Of a DNA stretch of 64,000 nt, positions 23,851 through 38,200 are shown piece by piece; position 1 is the first letter of the stretch, and each line of letters opens with the position of its first letter. Source of the DNA: Cyrtodaria siliqua. Its lineage: Eukaryota > Mollusca > Bivalvia > Adapedonta > Hiatellidae. Made by a program: the position numbers and the translations under genes. The notes under the pieces are model-generated. The model worked only from the letters and a program-made list of their open reading frames with translations, had not been told where the DNA came from and searched no databases. The DNA lies in the NCBI GenBank assembly GCA_037043455.1, contig JAWPHD010004367.1, positions 124,001 to 188,000 on the forward strand. The letters are read 5' to 3'.

Positions 23851-26190
23851 AACCAGTTCAGTTAAGAAATATATTTACAACAAGCAAATAATGTCATTAC
23901 ACAAACTGTGGTCCTTGAATGTTACATTTCTTGTTCGACTCTTATATCTCCACCAAGAGCAGCTATGTGTTCCAGATAGGCCTGATTGACCAATGGAGGT
24001 GTTGTAATTTAGCTCGTATAATAATATCTCGCAGAAATTTGGGTCTTCGGTAAGTGATTATTAGTTTTTCTGAGAATATCAATTCGAATTTCGATTCGAT
24101 GACTCTTTAGATGGCCAGTGGGTTGCTATAATCCCTGTAGCGTTAAGTTTGTGTGGTGAGTACGAATGGTATATTTGTGTCAGAAGCATCTAGTTTGTGT
24201 TGTAATGCAGAATATCATTAATTTCTATTTGGAAAGTTATTTTGCTCCGATCTCAAATATATTTGGACCTGAACAGATGTGTCAGACGTGTGGTGCTAGA
24301 CCGTATGTAATCGTTTTGCAGTAGTTTTTTGAGTGGCAGCTGCAGAAGTTGGTATTTGTTACGGTCAGTAGGTTTGGTATGTAGATCGACACTTTTAAGG
24401 TTTGCCTTGTTTGTGTGTAAGTATGCGGTTACTTTTATAATTAGGAAACATCCCCACAGATATGTCCATATTCTTCATTTACCCGTTATCGAATCGGCAG
24501 TCGTCAATGTATGCGCCCGTCTTTTATTAGCATCTTTGCGCCGGAACACTATACATATACTTTATCTGCATGAACTGTATACTCAAGGTTTGATTATATA
24601 TTATTAAACAGTTGCATGAAATTGATCATTCTAAACCTCCTTCAGCATACAAACATAGACACAGGTATTAGCGAACTAGTATTGTACCGCCCTCAGGTCC
24701 AACATAAATAATAAAAAGAAAAAATATTTCCTTGCTATTATTTATATTTTTGTTTCTTTATGCTTTAAGTCATTCAAATTATACCTTCGAAAAAGTCAGT
24801 GTATTGCTATATAAACGACAGTTTCTGTGAGCTAAATAATAGCTGTCTGACCCAGTGATGACCAGATAATATTCAGAGTTTCAATTTTGAGGAAGATATG
24901 CTTTTTTTCACGGTGACATGTTTGCAAATATAAACACAATGAACATATAATAACGTATGTTTGATATATATAAATTTTACTATATATTAGTTTATTTGTT
25001 TGGAGAAAATAAGTAAGTTTCGTAATTTGTTAAGAACATCCTTTAACCACGGCACATAACACTCATCGGACCACTGCCTATAGTCAATATTTTGTATGTT
25101 GTGTTCCAATTGTTTGAAATAGAGTATTCATGGTCGCATAAGGCCCTTGTTTAGCAGCTGTTGTAGCACCTTCTATAGGTTCAATGTATCACTAGGTAAT
25201 ACAAATGGGTTTGTGATATTGATGTATATATTGTGTGTAATATATTATCTTATTATTATAATTTCCACTGCAGTTCGATGTGAATAAAATGCGTTTGTTT
25301 ATTTATCGTGTGAAATTATGCTACTATTTGTTCAGTAACCTTTGGGGAAGGCGTAACTGCGAAAACTAGCTGACGATTTCTTGTTTTTCTATCACTGTAA
25401 AATAAAACGAAACACAATATAATGAAATTACTCTATCATTTGTGTATCCGTCTTGAATCTGTTCGTGCTTTCGAAATGTGTTCAGTTCAATGTATACATA
25501 TACTGAAATAAATAAGCACATAAATAACATGGTAAATCCCATTGAGCAGATTCAAGGTTATGTGCTTCAGTCGCCATTAACAATATAATTAACATAATTA
25601 ACAAGTATATACAGGACATTATTTTTAAACGATATCTGCGAAAAAAGTAGCAACATGTTTTAGTTTACATGCTTTACAGAAATTATAATTTCGTTCTTAT
25701 TTCAATATAAATGGAGATAATTTTAAAATTTAAAACTTTGGTTCGTAATTCACTTTAATGACAAGGTTAAGGTCAATTGTGTTTACGTTTTTTTATCACT
25801 CGAAATCAGAATAGTTATTTAATAAAGCTTGATAGATTCTTATGTTTAATGTGAAAATTTTGTTTTATATAAATGGGAGATAACTCAGATACTTACGTTG
25901 AATCACACATAATAAGTGAAAAACAAGAACACATTCTAACATGCCAAAGTTATCAAATGCATCACATTATAAAATAAACAATCAGTTTCTTTAAGCTAGA
26001 TATGCAAAAGACCTGCCAAACTTATTTCTTTCAGTATATATGTCTATTTTTACCATGTCAATGTTCATTATAAAGCAGCGTTGAAACAATAACAGTAACT
26101 ACTTTTTAATCATTCACTTTTCGTTGTGTGGCAACCTCCATTTCCTTTTTCAAAACATGCCTTTACCGAACACTTCATATGTTGGAATGT
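23851..26190. other. No gene seen; downstream flank of the host gene
   Basis: A short RepA-like tail is at about 23905-23950. The rest is AT-rich with no exon. The 3' UTR of the minus-strand host gene should occupy some of the upper end (candidate polyadenylation hexamers at 26110-26105 and 25303-25298 on the minus strand). Confidence 0.4.
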
Positions 26191-26300
26191 TTACACTGGC
26201 GAACAATCTATATCAGGCCATGGGTAAATATTGCTAGTCGGAGATTCTTGTTTATCCATCACTCTGTCTATCTCCCCGTTAAACAATCCAAATATTCCAC
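26191..26300 (-). CDS. Exon 9, C-terminal end and stop
   Basis: The exon completes the Gly codon of HTGG and continues GIFGLFNGEIDRVMDKQ to a TAA at 26193-26191. GGIFGLFNG matches the family C-terminal GG-F-GL block. The acceptor is tttttag. A possible minus-strand ATTAAA polyadenylation signal lies about 85 bp downstream (26110-26105), and an AATAAA lies at 25303-25298. Confidence 0.93.
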
Positions 26301-29300
26301 CTAAAAAAAGAATAACATTAGACAATTATTGTTGTAATTACTCTTATTAGAAACAAGATTCACCATCATTTGAACTGGCTATTTTCAGTAGAACAAAATT
26401 GCGTTTCAGATAAACTCTATAAAGCTCATCAAGACAAAAGTTATATACACTATATATTTACTTCGCTATCATCAAACGCATTTATTTTCTGTATTTACAT
26501 GCAATGTGAAATATAAAACAGTTTTAAAATTAAGTTTTGTTAAAACAACACTAAATGCTTTTCTAAAATTCGATTGCTTTTAGCTGTTTTACTAGAAACC
26601 CTGCTTTCACATTTAAACCATTTAGAGTAGAGTAGTTCGACTGATTTTATCAACGACTGTATTTATTCTCACATCAACAGACATGTATAACAAAAAAAAA
26701 GAAAAAAGGTTAAAGTCATTCAAAAAACATGTTTAATATATGCTACGAGTTAAGTTGAATGATTTGATTTATTGTATCCTAGCTGCGAGAATCGTAGCTA
26801 TGATGTGTACCTATATTATAGAGATACGATGCCACCCTTTATATAATTTTTAGGTATCTGGTTCGACCTCATCAAAGAGGTTTCTGAAGAAATCAAGCAA
26901 TGCCTGCATAAACAACAGGTTCAATAGATTAAACCTTAAATACCACGCGTGCATGCAACTTAAACCCGCCCAAAACTGACACAAATCGACAACGTTAACA
27001 GGAAAGCGTAAGGTATGTGAGTAGGGCTAGGTTAAGTTTCCAAATAGGGAACGAGACGTCACACGACAACGAGATTATTTCGAACGTAAACTATGAAAAT
27101 GTCGGATATCTAACAGTGGTCTTTGAGCACTGACAATATCGGCGTGTCTTTCCTCTTCTGGATGCAGTTGGGGTATTTAAGGTTTGTTCTATTAAAAAAA
27201 CTTTGGTTGCTTATGCAGGCATTGCGTGATGCCTTCAGAAACCACACCGGAAAAGTGCATACGGGGGTCGGTTCGTTGTCCTATGGATAATTAAAGAACA
27301 AGAAATCATGGTAGGTAAACATTGCCATGATTCTCACGTCTATTTGTATCGTAAATGTACATATTATTGACATATCTAATCAATTAATAAAGTAAGAAAG
27401 CAAGTGCCTTAAAGAAAAAATAACAATATTATGTTGCAGAAAATAAAGAAATGGTGTGTATAAAATAGAGACAGAAAGCTAAAGTTACACGAAACAAGAC
27501 AAAATCGCAATAAATACCACGTACCGGTATGAATAAAAAGGATTCGGGTTCCCTTGAACCTGGAAGGGTTAGTTTTCAACTCCTTTACCATTCCCATTGC
27601 CCCTTTCCCTGTGTAATACGGGTCGAGCAATATTCCCGTCGTGGAACTTATGCTCGTAATCCATTCTACAAGACAGACGAAAGTTGTTCTGAAACATATG
27701 CTAGGTTCAATTCGGCACACGTTTTTTTATCACAGGAAACAAACTATAAGATGATTGCATTGCTAAAATAAAATTCAGCAATCGAGGTCGGAACTTAATG
27801 GTGCATGAAGTATAAGGGGGTTAGATCTTCGTAAATAACCTTTAAGAATAGTTCATCAAGTCATGTACAATATGAAAACTATTAGAATTATTTTAAGGTG
27901 ATAAGATTCACCAACCTAAAACTTCTTCTGTTGCAGTGCCGTATTTTTCACCAATGTAGCCTTCAATGATATCGAGTATGTCGTCTGTCTTCACGGATGT
28001 AACTCCCAGCTCAGCAAGTAATGCGTCTATATTCTCTACAAGACAATCTTTAGTCAAAGCAATTGTGACAGCGTGGATTCTGTAAAAGAAAACAGTTACA
28101 CAAAACACAACAAACGTATCTAGCTGAAGAGTTCGCACCAATGAATTAAGTCATGGTTAATACATTTAAAGAGAGGTCCGAGAGAAAAAAAGAAGGCCCT
28201 ACTGAATCACATGGTCCTTAAACAAAAGTTTTGTATTGTTTATTATCAAATGTTGTAGAGTTTGATATGAAATTTTCAGAAAAGGAAATGTAATAGTAAT
28301 GTATTGTATTGACATTTCATCTTTACCCAGACCCAATATATGGCAACGGCTTCAAATATTAAACTCCATGACATTTGTGTTGCATATTTTAAGATCTTAA
28401 TTATATATCTGCTAAGTTGGATGTGAACATTTTAAATAAAAACAATGTAATAGTAATCTATTCATTTTACATATGACATTCAATATTTGACAAAAGGATA
28501 CAACCTGTCAAATATATGTTGCATATTTTAATATCTGGTATTTGTATAGTTTGATGTGAAAATTTAAAAAACACACCAAAACAACAACAAAAAAAACAAC
28601 AAAAAACCACAACAAAACAAACAAACTAAACAAACAAATAAAATAACATAACAACAACAAAAAAACGGCAGGGCTAAAGCATTAAAATCCATCTTATTTG
28701 CCTCCTGTTTCATAAATTAAACATCTTTGTGCGAAGTCTGAGGTGAAAATAAGAAAACTCCAGTATAATTTTGCTCATTTCATCAAAAGCTGAACAATGC
28801 TTATGTTTTGATAATCCAAGAGCAATACAGCTGTAACTCACAAGTCAAGTTTGTCCGAGATCTTATTGAAATCAACCTTGAAATTAAACTTGGGCGCACA
28901 TCTGAAACAATTTACTGAAGTTATTATTTTCATAAGCCGATATCGTCTATTTTTAATAAACAAGAGCAATAACTCTTCAAGGCATGTGCCAACAATACTA
29001 ATTTTCAAACAATTCCGAGATCTTATTCATTTAAAGCATCACCTCATATTTCGTTATCGGAATCCGTTTATTTAAGTTATCGCACACATTAAGTTAATGG
29101 ACGGGAGGAGGACGGACGTTAACGCACGATCACGTGTATTTTGGCCAGTAGAGCTTAATAGAGTAAGCGATTTCTGCAATTGTTTCCTTTTAATATGTCT
29201 ATGAGTTGATATTTTGGCGAGTTAATTTCAAAATAGTTCAGAGCGAAATCTAATACGGAATGGGAACGAATGGAATATCATTTTCTCAGATGTCATTACA

Positions 29301-32300
29301 TTCAAATGTTTAAAAAGTAATTAAGATGGAAATAAATTGTCGATATGTAACACAAACGTGTGCACAGACATGCCATTTGATGTCATAAAGGTAAGCAATA
29401 AACAATAACAAGTTTGCTACTTAGATCATAAGGAATTTAAATAAAATAGTATTAATGCGTAGTGTTATAAACCAAATGCGTTAATGCCAAAAATAATATA
29501 ACCAAAATCTTTCCAGCTGCGTTTAAAGATGCACCGTACTATGAAATGGGCGTCCGTGTCGAACAACAGAACGGAAATTATGTGATACAATTTCATATAA
29601 TTAAGCAAGAAAAAAAAACACTCTAATGATTATAACGGCCTTTTTATATATACTCCGGATTTGGCTAAACTCATCTCATAGAAATATATTCAAACGTCGC
29701 TCGGTCACTTACTTCAACTTTGATCCTGTAAGATAATTTCCTAAAGCCAGACCTGCTGACGTACCTCCTGTTGCCACGGTAACAACAATGTCATCAAATC
29801 TGTCATGCAGCCCCTGTTTGAGAAGGTATCATACACGTGTTATTATCTGTTTTATGAAAAGATATTCGTATTTTTCTTTTATTAAAACCCCAAATTCCTT
29901 GACATATATTACATTATGTTAAATTGAATAAGCTCTTTTCCCACCAATTATTTGAAGGAGATAAATGATTCCTTTAGTAAGTGTACCAAGCCTCAGAACC
30001 TTTATTTATAGTGAATGATTAACATCAATAAACGTATTAAAAAGTTCAGATTTGAGGTCCCGACACAGCATTTGAATGTGAAACTTTTAAATTTTCTTTT
30101 TTTCTGTAAAATTGAAAAATAGAGGACAGCTGTCATACATATTACTATAAAGAACCAGCCATACATCATACAGGCTGAATTAAAATGAAAACATAAAACA
30201 ACAGCATGGAAACCGCATAAGACAAGTGAGCGGCAAGTTGCAAAATAGGTGCTTGGAAAGTTAAAGCTGTCCAAAAGCCGACTCACTAGCTTTACCTGCG
30301 ACATCAGCTCCTCAAACTCTGAGATGAACCCGTAAACACCTTTTACAGCGGATCCTCCAATAGGAATGCAGTAACATTTCTCATTGTATTTGGCACTAAA
30401 AATATATAATTAATCTCTAGATAAACAAAATATGCTGCTTTAACTGTTTAGCCGTATAACAAAGCTAATTCATGTATGCTGAAGTCCTAGTGCTAGGTAC
30501 CTCAACCATGGATTTGATGTTGGTCAAATTTCGAAGTAAGCGAGGTAATCAATGCGGTACACTCATATATTCATACGGGTGTCCTAAACGTAAGATAAAC
30601 TATTTATGTACATACATTTGAATCAGTCGTTTTCACATTATCAGATCACAGCTGTCTCACTAAACAATTGATTGTTCGCCGCCAAGAGAAACTATTTGTG
30701 CTTAAAGTACATGGAAGGAGAAGTATGTAGCTAAAATAGGTCATGCTTTGAAATAGATCCAATTTCTATTGATTGAATCACAGGGCACACATAGTGTCTT
30801 TTATGAATTTAAATAAGTTCATAAACTTAGTAAGTTCATAAACTTAGTAAACACTTATATGATGTAAAACAAACTGACTTACGGACCGACCATTTTATTT
30901 TCGGGGAGTGGGTGGAGGGATCCGGAATATTTATTTAGCATTTCTTTAAAGCCGGGATTTTTTTCCCCCGTCAACTTGAAAGCCGGAATATCTTTTTAAG
31001 CTTTTCTATTCGTCGAATAAGAAGAGCTGTTGTAGATCTCCTCAAAGACTGCATCAACGTTGGTTTTCAGTTGTTTACCAATTCTAATTATTTCATCAAC
31101 CACTGGTCAGTAAAACTTGAAATATATCGTCAGTATCATCAAGGACACTGGTAAACACACGTGCCATATCTCCGTATTGCATTTAAGCAAAAGTATGGCC
31201 ATTTTCTTACTTTGATTTTTTTTGACAAGTCCATGTATTTTAACAACTGCAAGTCGTACATCAACAAACTTCAGTAAAGCTTGAAATATCAATGGCACTA
31301 GTAGACACATGTTCCATGAATCTGTATTGTATTTAAGCAAAGTTATGTCCCTTTTACGACTTTAAAATGCTGGTTAAAGTTTTTAGCCAAGTTCTTGTAT
31401 TTCCATACCGTAGGTGATTGTAAATTATCAATAAAACTTCAGTAAAGCATATATGCTAGTAGACATATGTTACATATCTCTGTATTGAATCTTAGCACAA
31501 TTATGGTTCTATTTCAGGATTTTTTTTTTGGCAAGTCCATGTATTTCAATAGCTACATATTATACAATTTGTAACATCAATTAAACTTGACATAGATCTT
31601 CAGTAGGATCAAGGACACTCAGAGATTGGCGTTCCATAACTCTGTATTATATTTTAGAAAAGCCTTTTCGACTTAGAATTTATTTTATTTTATTAGTTGG
31701 TAATTCATTTATTTTAATACCCACTAGCCATATATACCTGTAAAATTTCAAAGGAGCTTGACAAGTGTCATGTTTCATTAACTGTTTATTTCATTTTAGC
31801 CTGATGATAATTTCTTTTCAACTTAGAGTTTCAGGTTAAAGTTGTTTAAGCAGCTTCACATATTTCAGTGAAACTCACTTCATACATCAATGAAACAATG
31901 ACAAGCCTGTAAATATCATTAGCCCCATAAACCCCACACCTTCCTCACTCCTACACCACGCTCAACAACCATCACCCCAGATAAATAAATAAATATGCGT
32001 TATATTGTCCATGTCTGCATCCTGTTATCTTCAACCCACACCCACCCATACACTCTTAATCTTTAAAGTTGTAATCTTAGTATGCTTATACTTGTCTACG
32101 TGAGTCGCCCTGTGCTCTTCAAAATTATGTATTGATTGAATGTCTCTATATTGATAATCCGTTCTTTTCTCATATGGTTACTAACATTTATCCACCAGAG
32201 CTCACGTTGAATAAAGCCAACAGTTCGGATACTGAAGCAGCATTCCTCGATCTTCATCTCTCGATTTCTAATGATTTCATACATACTAAAACCTATAATA

Positions 32301-35197
32301 AGAGAATAAGAGAGATGATTTCAACTTTAACATCGTGCTACATCATACAGGGTTTATATCTCCCAGCTCATTCGTTTTGCTTGAGCTTGTAATGATGTTA
32401 TAGATTTCAATGATCGAACTCAAGTTATTACAAGTAAACGTCTTCAGCACGGTTTTCTTTATCACAAACTACGTAGATCTTTCTCAAAATTCTACCGCCG
32501 CAACGAGAACCTACTGGAGAAGTACAACACCAACCTTAAAACACTTCTGCGACTAGGAATATCACAACACTTATTTTTGTCGGTCTATAAACTGATTGCC
32601 TTGGGTGAGCAGCTGAACTCGTTTGCTTTCTGCTTAGTATGTCAAGATCACCATGACCGCATATCGACAAACGCATTATGTATGATAACTCCATAAGTAT
32701 AACACCTAGACTTTTTATATGCCATAGGTAAATTGTCGTAGGTAATAAGATGAACCTATATAGTTTGGGGTCAGTAGGTCATCAAGTTCTCATTGACCTC
32801 ACGATGACCCAATTCTGAATTATTCTCCACTGTAATTTGTTATTTATTAGATCCACAATCTCAAAAACTTACAAAAATATAATCCTTGGTAAAAGAACGA
32901 CTCCTACTGATTGTTGGGTGATTAAGTCTATGGTTAACAGTAGGTATACATTAAGAACAGAACATGTAGTTTCGTAGAACACAGTCAACCAAAAACACGC
33001 ATTATAACAATTTAGCAAATAAAAGGTTTAAAAAGAAAGGCATGTGACATCACAACCACAAACGGGTTGATAATAAGGCTACCGCCTTGGAACGGTTAGT
33101 AGCAAAAAGACCTCTAGGGGTTAAAACCAAGTTCTTGTGTGTACCAGACCTCTCGTTTACCCGACTGTCATCCAAATATTACGGGACAGTGTCAATAAAG
33201 AAATCCCAACCAGACGATACGTTCGGATCAAATTGACCCGCTCATGAAAACGACTTCTACGCTGTGATGTATACTTTTATTATCTACATATCTTGAAACT
33301 TTCACTATTAACTGGTGAACACGAAACTATACTCACTTGCAAACGAAAGTGGACACTGAAAGTGTCCATATTCTTTTGCAAATGTGTATACATTAAAGAC
33401 ATGCCTTAGGCTACACAAATGCGTGCGGCTAAAGATAGGGTTTGTAGTTTTAGTTGCCCTTTGTTAAATATATCGCTTTGATATTAACAATGTGTTCCTC
33501 GAAATATCAAATTAACCTAGTTGCTTTTTTGTGCAAATATTGTTCATGATGTTGGCATCAACGCTTCTGAATGTTACCGTATTTCTTTTATATATGACTA
33601 AAACCCTTCTCCTGCAGGGCTACCGTTACCATAAACTTTGCAAAATGTTATTATCGTAACCCTGATCTTCTTTTAAAATATAAAAGTGATTTAAGAACTC
33701 TTCTGCAACAAGGACTATTACAACCTGCCTTCTATGGTGATGAGATTTACAAACTTTGTAAGATCCTTGGTTATAATCACTTTCATAAAATATTTATTAA
33801 ACTTGTTAAACAGTCAAAATTGGTTATGATCCCCCGTTTGATGTTTGTCTTTATTCTTTAACGGTTTGTTCTCTTGTTGCTCTGGCTTCTGCCAAGTCAC
33901 TGAGTACTTATTTAGTGGCTTTCTAGGCTTTTTTTATATTATATATACATAATCATTGATGTGTTTTACTTATATTGCCTATTAATGCTGCATTGTTTGT
34001 TAGAGATTATAACCTGGTGGGGATATCTTTATTTACACTGTCCCGTTTATCGGGATGACAATAGGGTAAGAGTGAGGTTTGGTGCATCATAGAACCCGTT
34101 TTAAACTCCCAGCGGCTTTTTTGCCACTGACCGTTCCAAGACGGTAGCCCTATTGTCAACCTTTTTTTTTTAATCTTTAAAGTCGTTCTTTGCTTGTGTG
34201 TGTGTCTTCGTTTGGCTATCGTCCTTAAATATGCTACTTTTCCTGTTCGATTTCTATATCTACTTTTGCAAGGTATCAATCATATCACGACTCAAAAACC
34301 CTCAAATATGTCCAAACCTCTCTGAAATCAACCCATAAATTTAACAATGTGTGGAAACTGGAACTTGAAACAGGAATTTATGCAGTGCAGTCAAATATTG
34401 AGACTCAGTAGAACAATTATATTATTTTAAGAGGATTAATGTTCTTAATTACAGTTAGTTATACACAAGGAAGCTATTTAGTGATACCATGCCCTTCAAA
34501 TCCAATAGGCAAATTCTATATGAATTATCTGCTTAAAAGTATAAAACTAAAATATCTGAGCATGTTTGTTCATAGTCAACGCATTTGGACTTGTCATACG
34601 TAAGCGGATCTTGTCATACATTAGCGTATTATAATTAAGTATTTTTCGAAATTCAAAGTGTGATGTCACAGGTTTAGGTGGAGTTGAAAATAAGAAGTGT
34701 TGGAACTCTGTATGGGCTATTAGAACCATATGGACAAAGGGAAGTAATCGGATATAAAAGTGTATCGACGACATGTGACATAATTTATTTCATATTTTAT
34801 ATTTTTTATAAAATTATCTACGTCATCTAAATTGTTTGACATAAAAGTTTTCAAAAATATAGATTACCTTATATATTCGGACATTTTTTTCACACGTCGT
34901 TTGAAGCTGTTGTAATTCTCAATCGGGGCTAAGTATATTTGACTTCCTGCAAGCCTGTACAACAGCATATTGCCTTTCGAGCCAAGTTTCTCTTTCTACA
35001 ATCACATTCGTTATATAAAATAGCAAATATATCCGTATTACTTTCTTTTCAATTTATATATATATATATCGAAAATAAATAATTTTATAAACTACGTTGA
35101 ACTACGTTGAACAAAATAACAAGATAGAAATAAAAATGAGAAGCTTTTACTCCCCCATTCCAGCCTTCGTTTTTAATGGTATCATCACCCCCCCCCC

Positions 35198-35228
<31 letters not shown>

Positions 35229-38200
35229 ACACACCACCCCAAACACACAAGCACACACACACACACTCTCTCCAACCCCGCTCCCACACACATACCCCCC
35301 CCCCCCCCACACACACACACCACCCCAAACACACAAGCACACACACACACACTCTCTCCAACCCCGCTCCCACACACATACACAACACACATATTTCATG
35401 ATGATAACTGCTTCTTTGCGCAAAAGTCATGACAACGTCATATGTGGTTGTTGATCTTTCAATATGACATAGTTACATTTGAAGTATTGTATTGCTGGTC
35501 TTGTGTTCTGCCGTCCCCAGATAGTGCTTAGATCACTTAATACGATTAATAGTACATTTAACAATGGGGTTGCACAATCAGATCTACGGAGTCGTATATG
35601 CGTACGTTCAACTAACTGTAAGCACATATTTCCTTTTTCTTTTCAACTTTATACTTTTAGTTTTCAACTTTTATAATCCGATTCCTTGCTCTGGATCATA
35701 GGTCCCAGGTTGCTATCAAGAAAAGCTCTGTAAATTAGTTTGACCAAAGACAAAAGCTATCCAAAAAACTACTTAAGACGTTTTGAAAAGCCTCCTATAA
35801 AAAGTCGAACATTTTGTAAACAAACTATATTACATACAAAGTATGACAGCTGCCATTTTAGCCAGGGCGGAAATGCGTAATTTTCCCGTAATTCATAGAC
35901 TATTCACAGTCACATCTGCATTGGCAACTGTCATTGCAGGGAATCAGACTAAAATATAATTGAATAATGGTCCCTACACCAATCAGCGTTATGTTGTAAA
36001 ATCGGGTACCAATTAATTATTACGCACTTCCGCCCGGCTAAAATGGCAGCTGTCATACCTTGTATGTAATATAGTTTGATTATAAAATGTTCGATGTTTT
36101 ACAGGAGGCTTTTCAAAACTTCTTAAGTAGTTTTTCGGATAGTTTGTGTCTTTGGTCAAACTATTTTACAGAGCTTTTCTTGATAGCAACCTGGCACCTA
36201 TGCTCTGGATGGGTTTACAACAATACCTCGACACAACTTCTACAGTTCATTTTCAAAGTAAAATACGGTTTACCAAGGGTATGTTGACCAGGACTGCAAA
36301 TGGTTTGGACACTCATTACAGTCAATACAAAAACTTATATCTGATCTATTAGTATTACCAATGCATGTTCCTGTTACACGTATAACTAATTCGTAACTAT
36401 TTAATACCTTGCCTACTAAAGAAATAAACATTACCTTTTCCACACCTTCTATTACAATATGTGGTTGGAGTCCCAGTGACCGACATACGAGTGACACTGC
36501 TCGACAGTGTCCGGATTGAGGCGGGCCTCCGGAAACCACGTGCCGACAGCCCTCAGACAGAGCCTCCGCAAACAAAAGCTGAAGATTCCGGACCTTAAAC
36601 ATACGAACAAGGTGAAAACCACCGTCGTTGCTAAGAACATGACATATATAATACACTTAATAAATGTGTGAATCGCTGGTTGTAGGCAATCCAAGCCCGG
36701 GCCCACAGTATTTCACCAGATATGACAATTCTACAACGCTACAAATGCATTAAAAACTAATACTAGTATGTCGAATTATTGAACTTAAAATTGTGTACTA
36801 TTGATTTTATGAATATTGAGTTCTGCTCAACCCGGGGCTAGAGGGCGTGAGCGGTAGCTAGCATATTTCACTACCGCTCATGAACAGTCTCAATCAAACC
36901 GAGACTGCAATATTTCGTATGTGTCGTGCTCGGCCGTTTCCAAAGGTCCATTATCATACTCTTTTTTATAGCACAGTGGCGTTGCTTGTGCAGTGTGGCG
37001 GCAGTAAAACGTCTCCCCGCGCTTGCAATCAGTACTGTTATTCATTTGATCTTTGGAGATCGCTAAGCCCGATACTTATATTTAGTTATCGGTGGTACAT
37101 TTTCAATTTCTTTTGTTTTCTTACTTAATTTTTGATTCGGTGGTTCCACTACTCCGGCCGATAAAAGACTCTGGGTATTGTTTAGGGACCAGGCAATATT
37201 TATCGGGGGGTTGGGACCGGTGCAAATAAAAATGTTATACAAAAGAAAATGTACGTCCCATGGCAAGGAAACGAAAAAAAAGTTATCGTCCCACGGTTTG
37301 TCGCGACAAAAAAAGTACCTGTCCCATGCCATTTTGCACCATTCCCAATGCCCAGATAAATATTGCCTGGTCCATAAGCACTCTCCTTACCAAATGAGGT
37401 TTGCTGCAAGCTTGCAGTGAACAATTTTGTTCACTATAACAATTCTTAATTGTTCGCCAATGTTCGCCACTAGCAGTGATGTTGCCGCAAACATTATGGT
37501 AATCTTCGTCGAATTTGACGCAAACTCGCCAAAAAGCTATACATTCGCCAGAAACATTTATTTATTTGCAACGTTCACCACAACACTGCGACAAATTTTA
37601 CTAATCAGATTTTTTTTTTACTGCACGCTTTAATATCACCACAGTCTTTTAAATTCAGATTTTCCATATTTTATCTCGATGTACATGGAAGATGAGCCTG
37701 GCATGTTCATGCCTGTTAGGCGCCATATAACCTTTTCATGTGTTGCTGCACCTTAAAACCCCAATTCAATTCATTTGCATAAAATCTTTGCTGCAAAATG
37801 TTTGCGATGTAAATGAGGTCTGCAGCAAAGTAGCAGCAAACATCGCCAAAAGATTACAGCTAAAAGTGTTAAGCAAATGAAGTGTGCTGAGAAGTTGCCG
37901 CACACTTTTACTATGCAAATGAGGTCTGCAGCAAAGTTGCGGTGAACATCACCAGAACCTCATTTGCATATTTGTTTGCTGCATATTTTATTTGCATGGT
38001 AAAAGTGTACCGCAACTTTGACGCAAACTTGTCTGCCGCAGCTTTGCAGCAATGTTTGCCGCAGAGTTGCAGCAAACAGTCGCCAGAAGCCTATGTTTTT
38101 GGTATGGGGGCCTTTTATGGTCTAATATCACTCATTTATTATTATTATACCCATCTGGAATCGGAATTCCGAAGATTTCCGTGGAAATATATCGGAAATA

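Noticed and set aside
27529..27771. An 80-residue plus-strand ORF.
   Set aside because: It is the shadow of host-gene exon 8 on the other strand.
27908..28141. A stand-alone 77-residue minus-strand protein.
   Set aside because: Only 28079-27916 is coding; both ends are splice sites of exon 7 of the host gene.
35085..35454. Several overlapping ORFs on both strands rich in Pro/His/Thr or Cys/Val/Gly.
   Set aside because: They translate the poly-C and (CA)n tract in every frame; there is no domain and they lie in a host-gene intron.
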